A stretch of 64,000 bases of DNA from Chitinophagaceae bacterium (GTDB taxonomy: Bacteria; Bacteroidota; Bacteroidia; Chitinophagales; Chitinophagaceae): the NCBI GenBank assembly GCA_020403455.1, contig JADBXP010000005.1:124001-188000 (forward strand), read 5' to 3'. The notes below the pieces were generated by a model. The model saw only the letters and a program-made list of their open reading frames with translations. It searched no databases and had not been told where the DNA came from. The translations under genes were made by a program, and so were the position numbers. Of this stretch, positions 27,513 through 35,508 are shown in pieces. The number at the start of each line of letters is the position of its first letter. Position 1 is the first letter of the stretch.

Positions 27513-29009
27513 ATGAAAAAATTTTGTATTGTCTTTTCTTTGTCAATCATTCACCTGGCATGTTTCGGCCAGGAATCTATTTCTGTTATTTCTGAGGGAT
27601 CCGGCAGTTCTTACGAGACAGCCAGGAACAATGCATTGAGAAATGCCATTGAAAAAATTTATGGCACTTTTGTCAGCACGAGTACCCAGGTCACCAATGG
27701 TCAGTTACAGAAAGACGAAATATATACATTCAGTTCAGGATCAGTCAGTAATTTCCAGGAGGTAAGTAGTGTGGTAGTGAATGGAAAACATTCAGTGACT
27801 TTAAAAGTTACCATGTCTAAGCAAAAACTTGCCACATTTATTAAAAGCAATGGTAAGAATATTGAGTATGATGCCCGGGAATTTGTTTCCGGCATCAAGG
27901 CCAAAGTAATTCAGGAAAAACTTGCAGAGGAAAGTGAACTCAACATTGTTAATTCTTTGGTAGGATTTGCCACCAAGGTTTTTCCCGATTGCATAGACTA
28001 TGAAATAGTTGCCTCAGAGCCTTATCTGGGAATCATATATGGCTGGACCATTCAGCTTGACCTGAAATTCAAGACGAATAAAAACCTAGACATCTTAAAC
28101 CAGCACATCCATAAAACGCTTCAAGCGATTGATTACAACTATGTTGATCAGCCACAGACAGATTGGGGATTCAGACTGTACACTTCCGATAAGTATCCGG
28201 AAGTTGGTGAAGTAATTCCGGGTAGTCCTGCAAGCATCAGTCAGCTAAAGAGAAGGGATAAAATTTTAGCAGTCAAAACGGGAGAAACAGGTGAATTCAT
28301 CAATTTAAAAGGGAGAGGCAGAGATTTACCGGAAATTTTGGAAGATGCGCGAAAAAGAAAAGTAGCTGTCACCTTTGAGTTACAATCTGAAGAAAGAAAG
28401 GTAAATGAGAGAAGAGGTACAGTTTCGTATGAGTACGGTGAAAAAATGACATTGGAACTTAAGCCGGGTGTCTATAGTACCAGAATAAGAAGAACGCATG
28501 ATGATCGAGAGGATCTCGGACAAGCAACTTTTACATTGAACTATAATGGTTCTAACTATGAACTTCGTTCCAATGCATCAAGGACATTGATGCATCAGTT
28601 TGTTTCACAATACACCTGGAGTATTTTGAGTTCATACAAGGTAGATATGGATGCGGGAAAATTTTCCAAAAAAATCAATTTACGTCCTGTAGTTGCGAAT
28701 AGAAATGTCGATTTCAGCTCTACCAATCGGCAATACACTAGATTTTCTTATGATTTAGATGCACGTGTTGGAAGACCTGCTCTCGAGTTAAAAGAGTATA
28801 AAGGAATTGATGCAGAAACAAGTTATCCTTCTGCTGCCATTTACATTAAAGATGCTTTAAGGTATTATGTTGCGCAAGACGAGGTTGCTTATATGAATTT
28901 GTCAGATTTATCAGCAAAGTTTTCCTGTTATATAGAATATTCAGAAAACAAAGATGCATCATTAGATTTTATCAGCAGCATCAAGGGATTCAAGGTGATT
29001 AAACCTTAA
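27513..29009 (+). CDS. Secreted protein of unknown function with LPP20/FlgT-like N-terminus and PDZ-like segment
   Basis: The 498-residue protein has a Sec signal (ending IHLACFGQ; the Cys is followed by FGQ, so lipidation is uncertain). Residues 22-112 (EGSGSSYETARNNALRNAI, then a strand pair ending VTLKVTMSKQ) resemble the N-terminal domain of FlgT and LPP20-type envelope proteins. Residues 218-290 (GEVIPGSPASISQLKRRDKILAVK) look like a PDZ domain carboxylate loop and binding strand. The rest is beta-rich without recognised motifs. It is monocistronic with its own -7 box. I do not recognise the full protein. Confidence 0.55.
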   Translation: MKKFCIVFSLSIIHLACFGQESISVISEGSGSSYETARNNALRNAIEKIYGTFVSTSTQVTNGQLQKDEIYTFSSGSVSNFQEVSSVVVNGKHSVTLKVTMSKQKLATFIKSNGKNIEYDAREFVSGIKAKVIQEKLAEESELNIVNSLVGFATKVFPDCIDYEIVASEPYLGIIYGWTIQLDLKFKTNKNLDILNQHIHKTLQAIDYNYVDQPQTDWGFRLYTSDKYPEVGEVIPGSPASISQLKRRDKILAVKTGETGEFINLKGRGRDLPEILEDARKRKVAVTFELQSEERKVNERRGTVSYEYGEKMTLELKPGVYSTRIRRTHDDREDLGQATFTLNYNGSNYELRSNASRTLMHQFVSQYTWSILSSYKVDMDAGKFSKKINLRPVVANRNVDFSSTNRQYTRFSYDLDARVGRPALELKEYKGIDAETSYPSAAIYIKDALRYYVAQDEVAYMNLSDLSAKFSCYIEYSENKDASLDFISSIKGFKVIKP

Positions 29010-29030
29010 AGGTGTAGAACGAAGAAAATG

Positions 29031-29064
29031 AAAAAGGTCCGCTCACCATGTTGTAAGCGGACCT
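29031..29064 (-). terminator. Hairpin terminator for the CxxC-repeat lipoprotein gene
   Basis: Read on the minus strand, AAGGTCCGCT pairs with AGCGGACCTT (10 bases) around a 12-base loop and is followed by TTTTT. It also lies just after the convergent plus-strand gene and may stop both. Confidence 0.75.
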
Positions 29065-29086
29065 TCTGCATAAATATAGATTAAGA

Positions 29087-29590
29087 CTAACTAGCGGGTA
29101 TCTCTACCCTACCCTTTCCTTCACACAAAACACACATGCCTAAAATTTGAATTTTAGGAGAAGATGTTCCGCTCTCGCAGTTGTCACACTCTTTGAATGT
29201 TGTTTTCCCACTACCATTACAGCGGATGCATTTGCCAACATAATTTGCACCGGCAGACTGGCAGCTACTGCAAGAAATTTTTCCTTCCGAAAGGCAAGTT
29301 TCACAGCCCGGGTTTCCCCTTCCATCATCGCCGGAACCACTGCATCGATTGCATTTTTGCGAACCCTGGTTGCGGCAAACATTGCAACCCTGAAAAGTTC
29401 CGGATCCCTTGCAATCAGTGCAAGTTCCATTTTCATCAGGCTGATCTGATTCCATCATTTTTTGTGACGGAGCATTAACAGCCACGGTCTTTTGGTCTTG
29501 AGAAAGGGTTGAAGAATTTTCACAACTGCTAAAGATTGCAGTAATAGAGAGCAATGCACAGCATAGCATGGCTCGATGAAATGGTTTCAT
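29087..29590 (-). CDS. Lipoprotein with eight CxxC motifs (DnaJ zinc-finger-like)
   Basis: From the ATG at 29590 the 167-residue product has a lipoprotein signal (ITAIFSSC) and a short linker, then eight CxxC pairs: CTDC, CNVC, CNRC, CETC, CSSC, CIRC, CDNC and CVLC, several followed by GxG as in the CxxCxGxG repeats of DnaJ. Eight pairs could bind up to four zinc ions. DnaJ zinc fingers act in the cytoplasm with J domains; here there is no J domain and the protein is exported, so a metal-binding or redox role in the envelope is possible. A longer start at 29641 would put 17 residues before the signal. Confidence 0.7.
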   Translation of the reverse strand: MKPFHRAMLCCALLSITAIFSSCENSSTLSQDQKTVAVNAPSQKMMESDQPDENGTCTDCKGSGTFQGCNVCRNQGSQKCNRCSGSGDDGRGNPGCETCLSEGKISCSSCQSAGANYVGKCIRCNGSGKTTFKECDNCESGTSSPKIQILGMCVLCEGKGRVEIPAS

Positions 29591-29730
29591 GGATTTATTG
29601 GATTTAGATTGCAAAAATAGGTGGGTAATTGCGGAATTCAAACTAATTTTTCAAGTTTAATCAATCGCTTTGTACATTCAATCTATTGATATATAAATGC
29701 ATTTTAATTTAACTACTTCACCAGTAAAAT

Positions 29731-29757
29731 AAAAAAAGGCCCCTATTCAGGGCCTCT
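29731..29757 (-). terminator. Intrinsic terminator of ssrA
   Basis: On the minus strand AGGCCC-TGAATA-GGGGCCT folds into a GC-rich hairpin followed by a run of seven T residues, about 20 bases beyond the tmRNA 3' end. Confidence 0.88.
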
Positions 29758-29775
29758 TCATTTTACAAGCTACTG

Positions 29776-30144
29776 TGGAGTCGAGGGGAGTCGAACCCCT
29801 GTCCAAACATCGCTACCATTGGCTTTCTACATGCTTATTTCACCATTTTTTGTCGGCACCTCACCGGGAGTGAACCCACCTATGAAGTACTTAGCTGGAT
29901 GGTCTTAGAATACAGTCACAGCCTTCTGTATTCGCATTCGCTATTTTTTTGAGTCGGCGGCGGCACGCGGTCAGCGACCAACCAGTGCGGCGGCCCAAAT
30001 GGTTACCTAATCACTGATTAAGCAGCCATGGCATACTGTGTATTGCCATTTGTAGTTCGAATATTCAGATTTAAGTGCTAATTATACAACGCACTGCATG
30101 CTTGCACCAACCGTAACCTATGCTGTCGAAACCAATACGACCCC
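29776..30144 (-). ncRNA. ssrA: Transfer-messenger RNA (tmRNA)
   Basis: The minus strand starts GGGGTCGTATTGGTTTCGAC and ends with a T-arm and acceptor, GGACAGGGGTTCGACTCCCC then CGACTCC and A. The 5' GGGGTCG pairs with the 3' CGACTCC as in other tmRNAs. The tag reading frame is at 30047-30018 and encodes GNTQYAMAA before TAA. The 3' CCA is not encoded, so it must be added after processing. tmRNA with SmpB rescues ribosomes stalled on broken mRNA and tags the products for proteolysis. The resume codon GGC is inferred from length and family pattern. Confidence 0.95.
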
Positions 30145-30161
30145 GGTTTACTGTTGAAATA

Positions 30162-30189
30162 CAAAGGTACACTAAATATTTATCATCAA
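30162..30189 (-). promoter_or_regulatory. Promoter of ssrA (TTG, 17 bases, TACCTTTG)
   Basis: On the minus strand TTG at 30189-30187 is followed after 17 bases by TACCTTTG at 30169-30162, a full Bacteroidota promoter. Transcription would start about a dozen bases before the mature tmRNA 5' end, leaving a leader for RNase P. Confidence 0.7.
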
Positions 30190-30232
30190 TAAATGACAAA
30201 TATTCAATTTGATTATCAATCAATTATGACGG

Positions 30233-31582
30233 CTACTTGAATATTCTCCAGACATCAAGTCCGAGTGCATAAGCCATGAGAGACATCAACAGAACAAAAC
30301 CTGCTATCTGTGCATATTCCATGAATTTATCGCCGGGCTTTCTGCCTGTAATCATTTCATAGAGCGTAAACAGCGCATGTCCACCATCGAGGGCTGGTAT
30401 TGGTAGCACATTCATGAAGGCCAGTACAATTGAAAAGATGGCTGTGAGTGTCCAGAATCTTTCCCAATCCCATTGACCGGGAAAGGTATTACCAATACTA
30501 ATAACACTACCCAGTGAATCTTTGACGTTGGCCTCACCGGTGAACATTTGTTTAATTCCGGTAATGTATCTTCCCAGGGTTTCCCAGGTATGGTTGAAAC
30601 CAATAGGAATGGATTGCAAGAGTGTGTATTTAGTAGTGATGGTGGGCATGAGGGTAAGTGGCTGAACCGGGAAAAATCCGATTGAACCTTTGCTGCTAAC
30701 CAGGGCCCTTACCTGCACTGTATCTGATCCCCGCAATACGGAAAGTTGAACAATGGAATCTTTATACTGGTCTTTCAAAGGGGATAATTCATGGTAGAAC
30801 AGTGTAGGTTTTCCATTCAATGCGATGATCGTATCGTTTTTCATGAGCCGGTCAGCCGTAAAAACTGCATCCTTTGAAACTGAATCAATGATGATGGGGA
30901 ATCTCAGCGTCAGCAGAGAACCTGAACGACGCTGTGCCATGACCTGTTTGGCAAATCCTTGAGGAACTGAGAGACTAATCACTGAATCTCCACGTTGAAT
31001 CTGTATGGTAGTAGGTTTTTTAAAAATGATATCAGCTTCAAATGAACCAAAATAAGTTAGAGGTTGCTGATCGATGGCCACCAGGTTATCACCATCCTGC
31101 ATACCAATACTTCGCGTAAGGGAGTCTGTGTGAAGTCCGTATTTGATATTTTTTACCGGCAATTGTTGTTCGCCATAAAACCAGGTGATTCCTATGAAAA
31201 TAACAATGGCGAGGATCACATTTACAACGATGCCACCCAATAGAATAATCAATCGCTGCCAGGCGGGTTTAGAGCGGAACTCCCATGGTTGCGGGGGTTG
31301 TTTCATTTGTTCCTTGTCCATGCTCTCATCGATCATCCCCGCGATTTTTACATAGCCGCCGAAAGGAATCCATCCGAGTCCATATTCGGTATCTCCTTTT
31401 TTCCTTTTCCATAAACTGAACCAGGGATCGAAAAAAAGATAGAATTTATCTACTCGGCATCCGAACCAGCGGGCAGGAAGGAAATGACCCAATTCGTGGA
31501 GTACTACCAATATAGAAAAAGACAAAATAAATTGGGCAGCTTTGATACCTACACTGGCCCACTCAATCGCTAATAATGTCAT
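30233..31582 (-). CDS. rseP: RIP metalloprotease RseP (site-2 protease)
   Basis: Starting at the ATG at 31582 (MTLLAIEWASVGIKAAQF), the 449-residue membrane protease has HELGH at residues 29-33, PFGGYVKIAGM, internal PDZ-like regions and a C-terminal MNVLPIPALDGGH with the second zinc-ligand motif. M50 proteases cut transmembrane segments, for example of anti-sigma factors, and clear signal-peptide remnants. A GTG at 31612 would add ten residues and overlap the dxr stop; the ATG fits the family start better. It is directly downstream of dxr, a pairing common in many bacteria. Confidence 0.93.
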   Translation of the reverse strand: MTLLAIEWASVGIKAAQFILSFSILVVLHELGHFLPARWFGCRVDKFYLFFDPWFSLWKRKKGDTEYGLGWIPFGGYVKIAGMIDESMDKEQMKQPPQPWEFRSKPAWQRLIILLGGIVVNVILAIVIFIGITWFYGEQQLPVKNIKYGLHTDSLTRSIGMQDGDNLVAIDQQPLTYFGSFEADIIFKKPTTIQIQRGDSVISLSVPQGFAKQVMAQRRSGSLLTLRFPIIIDSVSKDAVFTADRLMKNDTIIALNGKPTLFYHELSPLKDQYKDSIVQLSVLRGSDTVQVRALVSSKGSIGFFPVQPLTLMPTITTKYTLLQSIPIGFNHTWETLGRYITGIKQMFTGEANVKDSLGSVISIGNTFPGQWDWERFWTLTAIFSIVLAFMNVLPIPALDGGHALFTLYEMITGRKPGDKFMEYAQIAGFVLLMSLMAYALGLDVWRIFK

Positions 31583-31611
31583 GTTGAAAAGTTGCTTGCT
31601 GTCGAATATCA

Positions 31612-32784
31612 CTATCCGTATAAATGAATAATAGAGGCAGCAAAGGTACGCGCCTCTCCGTCAGTTTCAAAATAGTCTTCCAGGGTAGGATGCTCAATAT
31701 AAGGTATTTGCATCATGGTTTTTTCCACAACATCGGTCATATCAAGAAAACCGATGCGATTGCGGAGGAAAGCATAAACAGCCAATTCGTTGGCGGCATT
31801 CAACACACAGGGCATATTCCCACCTTGTTTCATGGCTTCGATTGCCAGTGCCAGGTTACGAAATGTCTTTAAATCGGGTTCATGGAAATGAAGGGTGGAG
31901 GGCTGTATAAAATTATACCTAGGAAAATCGTTGGGTATTCGCTGTGGGAAGGCCATGGCATATTGAATCGGTAATTTCATGTCCGGTAATCCCATTTGGG
32001 CCTTAATGCTTCCGTCTTCAAACTGAACCAAACTATGGATAATGCTTTGTGGATGAACCACCACCTGAATTTGATCGGGACGAAGGTTAAACAGCCACTT
32101 GGCTTCAATCACTTCCAGTCCTTTGTTCATCAGTGTAGCAGAATCGATGGTGATCTTTGCTCCCATGCTCCAATTGGGATGTTGAAGGGCATGTTCCCGT
32201 TTAACATTCACCAGGAAATTGGGTTTCTTTCCAAAAAAAGGTCCACCGCTGGCAGTTAGAATAATCTTTTCAATTTTATTCCTGCCTTCCCCAACCAGGC
32301 ACTGAAAAATAGCGGAGTGTTCGCTATCCACTGGGATGATCGGCACCCGGTATTCCAGGGCTTTTCTAATAATGATATCCCCGGCTACTACCAGGGTTTC
32401 TTTGTTAGCGAGTGCAATGGGTTTCCCCGCCTCTATTGCCCGGAGGGTTGGTTTTAGTCCGGCATACCCTACAATTGCCGCCAGCATCATATCATAGATG
32501 GACATGGAAGCGACTTCCTGCAGGGCTTGTTCCCCACAAAAGACTTTGATATCCTTTCCTGCCAAAGCTTCTTTTACCAAGTGATACTTGGTTTCTTCTC
32601 CAATAACAACCACAGCCGGTTCGAATCGAATTGCCTGCTCGATGAGCAGGGTATGATTGGTCATGGCGGTGAGCACTTCAGCCGAGAAAAGGTCTGGATT
32701 GGCGGCAATTACATCCAATGCCTGGGTACCAATTGAACCTGTGGAACCAAAAATGGCGATGCGTTTTTTGGGGATGTTTGACAT
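31612..32784 (-). CDS. dxr: 1-deoxy-D-xylulose 5-phosphate reductoisomerase
   Basis: The 390-residue protein has the N-terminal Rossmann motif FGSTGSIGTQALDVI, LANKETLVVAGD, the metal and substrate segment VDSEHSAIFQCL, TASGGPFFGK and the C-terminal NAANELAVYAFL. It makes 2-C-methyl-D-erythritol 4-phosphate in the MEP isoprenoid pathway, using NADPH and a divalent metal in the cytoplasm. The gene is followed by rseP with 29 bases between dxr stop and the preferred rseP ATG. Length is typical and all motifs are intact. Confidence 0.97.
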   Translation of the reverse strand: MSNIPKKRIAIFGSTGSIGTQALDVIAANPDLFSAEVLTAMTNHTLLIEQAIRFEPAVVVIGEETKYHLVKEALAGKDIKVFCGEQALQEVASMSIYDMMLAAIVGYAGLKPTLRAIEAGKPIALANKETLVVAGDIIIRKALEYRVPIIPVDSEHSAIFQCLVGEGRNKIEKIILTASGGPFFGKKPNFLVNVKREHALQHPNWSMGAKITIDSATLMNKGLEVIEAKWLFNLRPDQIQVVVHPQSIIHSLVQFEDGSIKAQMGLPDMKLPIQYAMAFPQRIPNDFPRYNFIQPSTLHFHEPDLKTFRNLALAIEAMKQGGNMPCVLNAANELAVYAFLRNRIGFLDMTDVVEKTMMQIPYIEHPTLEDYFETDGEARTFAASIIHLYG

Positions 32785-32850
32785 GATAAGTAGTGACGAA
32801 GTGCTAATTTAGGTAATCCCTTTCAAAAGCAACCATAGTAGGCGGTATTC

Positions 32851-34350
32851 TTATAATTGCCAGGGTTGAAGGGCGTCTGCCAAAACCCGGTCATTACTAA
32901 GCCGAGGAACTTTGTTTTGACCACCCAGCTTACCGGCAGACCGCATGTAATCGATGAATCCATTTTTCCTTATGCGGGTGATGTGAAGCCGATCGAGTAT
33001 GTTTCCGGCTATCAGGTCATCGTAGTAAACGTTGAGTTCCCGGAGACTTGAATCGAGGGAAGTGATGAAATCATCGAAATGGTCGGGTTCCTTTTCAAAT
33101 TCTATGAACCATTCATGATAACTTTTTCCATCACCGGAAGCAATACAAGGGGCAACAGTGAATTCGGTGATGCGTGCCCCGGAAGCTGCCAAAGCCGAAT
33201 TCATGGCTTTTTCAACCTCTTCTCCAATGACATGCTCTCCGAAAGCTGAAATAAAATGTTTGATGCGACCTGTTACAAGTAATCTATAGGGGCGGGTTGA
33301 AGTAAATTTAACGGTGTCTCCCACCAAATAACCCCATAAACCTGCATTGCTACTGATAACAATTGCATATTGAACGTCGGTGGAAACCTGATCAATTGTG
33401 AGTCGTGTTGGATTTTCATTGAAAACCTCGTGCACAGGAATGAATTCATAAAAAATTCCACTATTGGTATTGAGCAGTAAACCCTCCTCCTGTTGGCTAT
33501 CCTGAAAGGCAAAGAATCCCTCACTTGCAGGATACAGTTCAATGGTATCAATTGAACGGCCAATGCTCTCCATTAGTTTCTGACGGTAAGGACTAAAATT
33601 TACGCCACCATGAACCATCAGGTTAAAGCGAGGAAAAATATCACCTATTTTCTTGCCGGTCTTTGCTTGTAGCCGATCAAAATACATTTGCATCCAGGGT
33701 GGAATACCGCTGATCAGGGTCATCGGTTTCAATAAGGTTTCCTCTACAATTTTATCCAATTTAGCTTCCCAGTCCTCTATGCAATTGGTTTCGAAGGATG
33801 GCAGTTGATTGGAACGGAGGTAGGCCGGAACATGGTGGTTAACGATGCCACTGAGTCTACCGGTAGGGATCCCTCCTACCCTTTCCAGTTCAGGAGAGCC
33901 GCTTAAAAATATCATGTTACCGGAGGTAAATGCCGATTGACCGGTGGTTGCTATGTAACAAAGCAGGGCATTTCGGGCTCCGTGTATATGGTTGGAAATC
34001 GAATCTTTGCTGATGGGAATGTATTTGATTCCGCTGGTGGTACCGCTTGTTTTGGCAAAATAGAGGGGTTTTCCCTTCCAGAGTATGTTTTCACCCCCTT
34101 GTTTAACTGCTTCGATATATGGTTTCAGTTGTTCATAGTCCCGAATGGGAACTGAGCGGGCAAATTCCGAAGCGTTGTTCACGTCCCGGAATGCATGGTC
34201 TTTACCAAATTGGGTTTTTTTGCCTTGTTTTAGCAGTTCTGCCAGGATTTTTTCCTGGTCTGCTGCTGCTGTCAGCATGCCTCGACGGAGGGATCTGTAG
34301 ATGTAATTGGCGTAGGGACGTGCCAGTTTCGCTGTCAGTTGTAGCAGCAT
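32851..34350 (-). CDS. GH3 auxin-responsive promoter family acyl-adenylating enzyme
   Basis: The 499-residue protein matches the bacterial GH3-like family. It contains the P-loop-like ATP motif YFAKTSGTTSGIKYIPIS, HGGVNFSPYR, the core YPASEGFFAF, VGDTVKFTSTRPYRLLVTGR with the hinge, and a C-terminal domain ending in DYMRSAGKLGGQNKVPRL. Plant GH3 enzymes adenylate carboxylic acids and join them to amino acids; bacterial members are uncharacterised but common in Bacteroidota. The gene is upstream of dxr and separated by 66 bases, so a joint transcript is possible. Confidence 0.87.
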   Translation of the reverse strand: MLLQLTAKLARPYANYIYRSLRRGMLTAAADQEKILAELLKQGKKTQFGKDHAFRDVNNASEFARSVPIRDYEQLKPYIEAVKQGGENILWKGKPLYFAKTSGTTSGIKYIPISKDSISNHIHGARNALLCYIATTGQSAFTSGNMIFLSGSPELERVGGIPTGRLSGIVNHHVPAYLRSNQLPSFETNCIEDWEAKLDKIVEETLLKPMTLISGIPPWMQMYFDRLQAKTGKKIGDIFPRFNLMVHGGVNFSPYRQKLMESIGRSIDTIELYPASEGFFAFQDSQQEEGLLLNTNSGIFYEFIPVHEVFNENPTRLTIDQVSTDVQYAIVISSNAGLWGYLVGDTVKFTSTRPYRLLVTGRIKHFISAFGEHVIGEEVEKAMNSALAASGARITEFTVAPCIASGDGKSYHEWFIEFEKEPDHFDDFITSLDSSLRELNVYYDDLIAGNILDRLHITRIRKNGFIDYMRSAGKLGGQNKVPRLSNDRVLADALQPWQL

Positions 34351-34540
34351 AAGGGGGCTTGAGGGACAAAAATAACCAGAATGAATGGGATTGACAGAGA
34401 AGTAATCGTTATTACTAATTTAAATTGTGTATAAATTTCCAACCGATAACCCTTTATACCCATTTCCCTGAAAAAGTGTATAATCAGTCCGAAATGATTG
34501 GATTTTTTAAAAAAATGGGTGATTTCTTCCGGAAATTGCT

Positions 34541-34548
34541 TACCTTTG
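34541..34548 (+). promoter_or_regulatory. -7 box TACCTTTG of the rplU-rpmA operon
   Basis: TACCTTTG matches TAnnTTTG exactly and lies 22 bases before the rplU ATG at 34570. The same octamer is used for ssrA. The -33 element is not obvious. Confidence 0.65.
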
Positions 34549-34569
34549 CCGTCCCAAATTCAGGAAATT

Positions 34570-34875
34570 ATGTTAGCCATTGTTACCATTGCAGGCCAGC
34601 AATTCAAAGTTAAAGAAGGCCAGCAGTTATTTGTACCTCATCTTTCTGGTAAAACAGGTGATAAGGTATCGTTCGACCAGGTGTTAATGCTCGAAAAAGA
34701 CGGTCAGGTTACCGCCGGTCAGCAAGTTAAAGCAACTGTGCAGGCTGAGATCATGAACGATCTGGTGATGGGTGATAAAGTGATTGCCTTTAAAATGAAA
34801 AGAAGAAAGGGTTTTCGCAAGAAGCACGGTCACAGAACTCATTACACTCAAATCAAAATTGAAAGCATCGCGTAA
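34570..34875 (+). CDS. rplU: 50S ribosomal protein L21
   Basis: The ATG at 34570 gives the standard 101-residue L21 (MLAIVTIAGQQFKVKEGQ, then KMKRRKGFRKKHGHRTHYTQIKI at the end). An earlier start at 34498 would place the promoter inside the gene. L21 binds 23S rRNA in the large subunit. rpmA follows after 60 bases in the usual order. Confidence 0.97.
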   Translation: MLAIVTIAGQQFKVKEGQQLFVPHLSGKTGDKVSFDQVLMLEKDGQVTAGQQVKATVQAEIMNDLVMGDKVIAFKMKRRKGFRKKHGHRTHYTQIKIESIA

Positions 34876-34935
34876 TTTGCTATTCAATTGAAACATCCAA
34901 CAAGAGATTTTTAGTAATCCAAAAAAGAAATTACC

Positions 34936-35202
34936 ATGGCACACAAAAAAGGAGAAGGTAGCGTAAAGAACGGACGGGACTCACAAAGTAAAAGACTTGG
35001 TGTTAAAATATATGGTGGTCAACCAGCATTGGCAGGAAACATCATAGTACGTCAACGCGGTACTGTTTATCATCCCGGAAAAAATGTTGGAGTTGGAACT
35101 GACTTCACGTTGTTCGCACTTTCCAGCGGATTGGTTGAATATAAAAAAGGCAAAGACAACAAGACAACCGTATCTGTTATCAGTACTCCCGCAACAGCTT
35201 AA
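34936..35202 (+). CDS. rpmA: 50S ribosomal protein L27
   Basis: The 88-residue protein begins [20 protein letters not shown] and has the conserved [19 protein letters not shown] stretch. It lacks the cleavable N-terminal extension found in Firmicutes. L27 reaches the peptidyl transferase centre. It is the second gene of the rplU operon and its stop is followed by an A8T8 tract at 35203-35218 that may help end transcription and lies beside the promoter of the next gene. Confidence 0.97.
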   Translation: MAHKKGEGSVKNGRDSQSKRLGVKIYGGQPALAGNIIVRQRGTVYHPGKNVGVGTDFTLFALSSGLVEYKKGKDNKTTVSVISTPATA

Positions 35203-35213
35203 AAAAAATTTTT

Positions 35214-35244
35214 TTTGTTAGTTGAAAATATGTTTATACTTTTA
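35214..35244 (+). promoter_or_regulatory. Promoter of the Lys/Ala-rich protein gene
   Basis: TTTG at 35214-35217 is followed after 19 bases by TACTTTTA at 35237-35244 (one mismatch to TAnnTTTG). Spacing is ideal, and the start would be near 35250, some 25 bases before the ATG. Confidence 0.65.
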
Positions 35245-35275
35245 ATGTATTAACTAACCATTAAATTTCTTAAAC

Positions 35276-35434
35276 ATGGCAACTGCAAAGAAAGCTGCTC
35301 CAAAGAAAGCCGCTAAGAAAGCTGCTCCAAAGAAAGCCGCTAAGAAAGCTGCTCCTAAGAAAGCCGCTAAGAAAGCTGCTCCTAAGAAAGCTGCTAAGAA
35401 AGCTGCTCCTAAGAAAGCTGCTAAGAAGAAGTAA
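35276..35434 (+). CDS. Histone H1-like Lys/Ala repeat protein (52 residues)
   Basis: The frame from ATG 35276 to TAA 35434 encodes MATAKK, five copies of AAPKKAAKK and a final Lys. About half of the residues are Lys and most others are Ala, with one Pro per repeat, like the C-terminal tails of eukaryotic histone H1 and bacterial AlgP, Hc1 and HU-tail proteins. Such sequences bind DNA or RNA by charge and condense nucleic acid. A well-spaced promoter in front and an intrinsic terminator behind show that it is an independent gene. Neighbours are the L27 gene and the PolX-like gene. Long frames on the other strand here are shadows of the repeat. Confidence 0.85.
   Translation: MATAKKAAPKKAAKKAAPKKAAKKAAPKKAAKKAAPKKAAKKAAPKKAAKKK
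35294..35428 (+). repeat. Five tandem 27-base coding repeats
   Basis: Five in-frame 27-base units encode AAPKKAAKK. They differ only at third positions: units 1-2 use CCA and GCC, unit 3 CCT and GCC, units 4-5 CCT and GCT. This graded pattern suggests stepwise duplication. Confidence 0.95.
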
Positions 35435-35461
35435 TTCTTCGCTCTTAAGCACAAATAGATT

Positions 35462-35491
35462 AAAAGTCCCGGTAACCCGGGACTTTTTTTT
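35462..35491 (+). terminator. Intrinsic terminator of the Lys/Ala repeat gene
   Basis: AAAGTCCCGG-TAAC-CCGGGACTTT forms a 10-base-pair stem followed by a T tract, 30 bases after the stop and 18 bases before the next gene. Confidence 0.9.
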
Positions 35492-35508
35492 ATCTTCCAA
35501 TTATAGTT

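Noticed and set aside
35294..35428. Tandem repeats as a possible CRISPR array
   Set aside because: The units are contiguous 27-base in-frame coding repeats without spacers.
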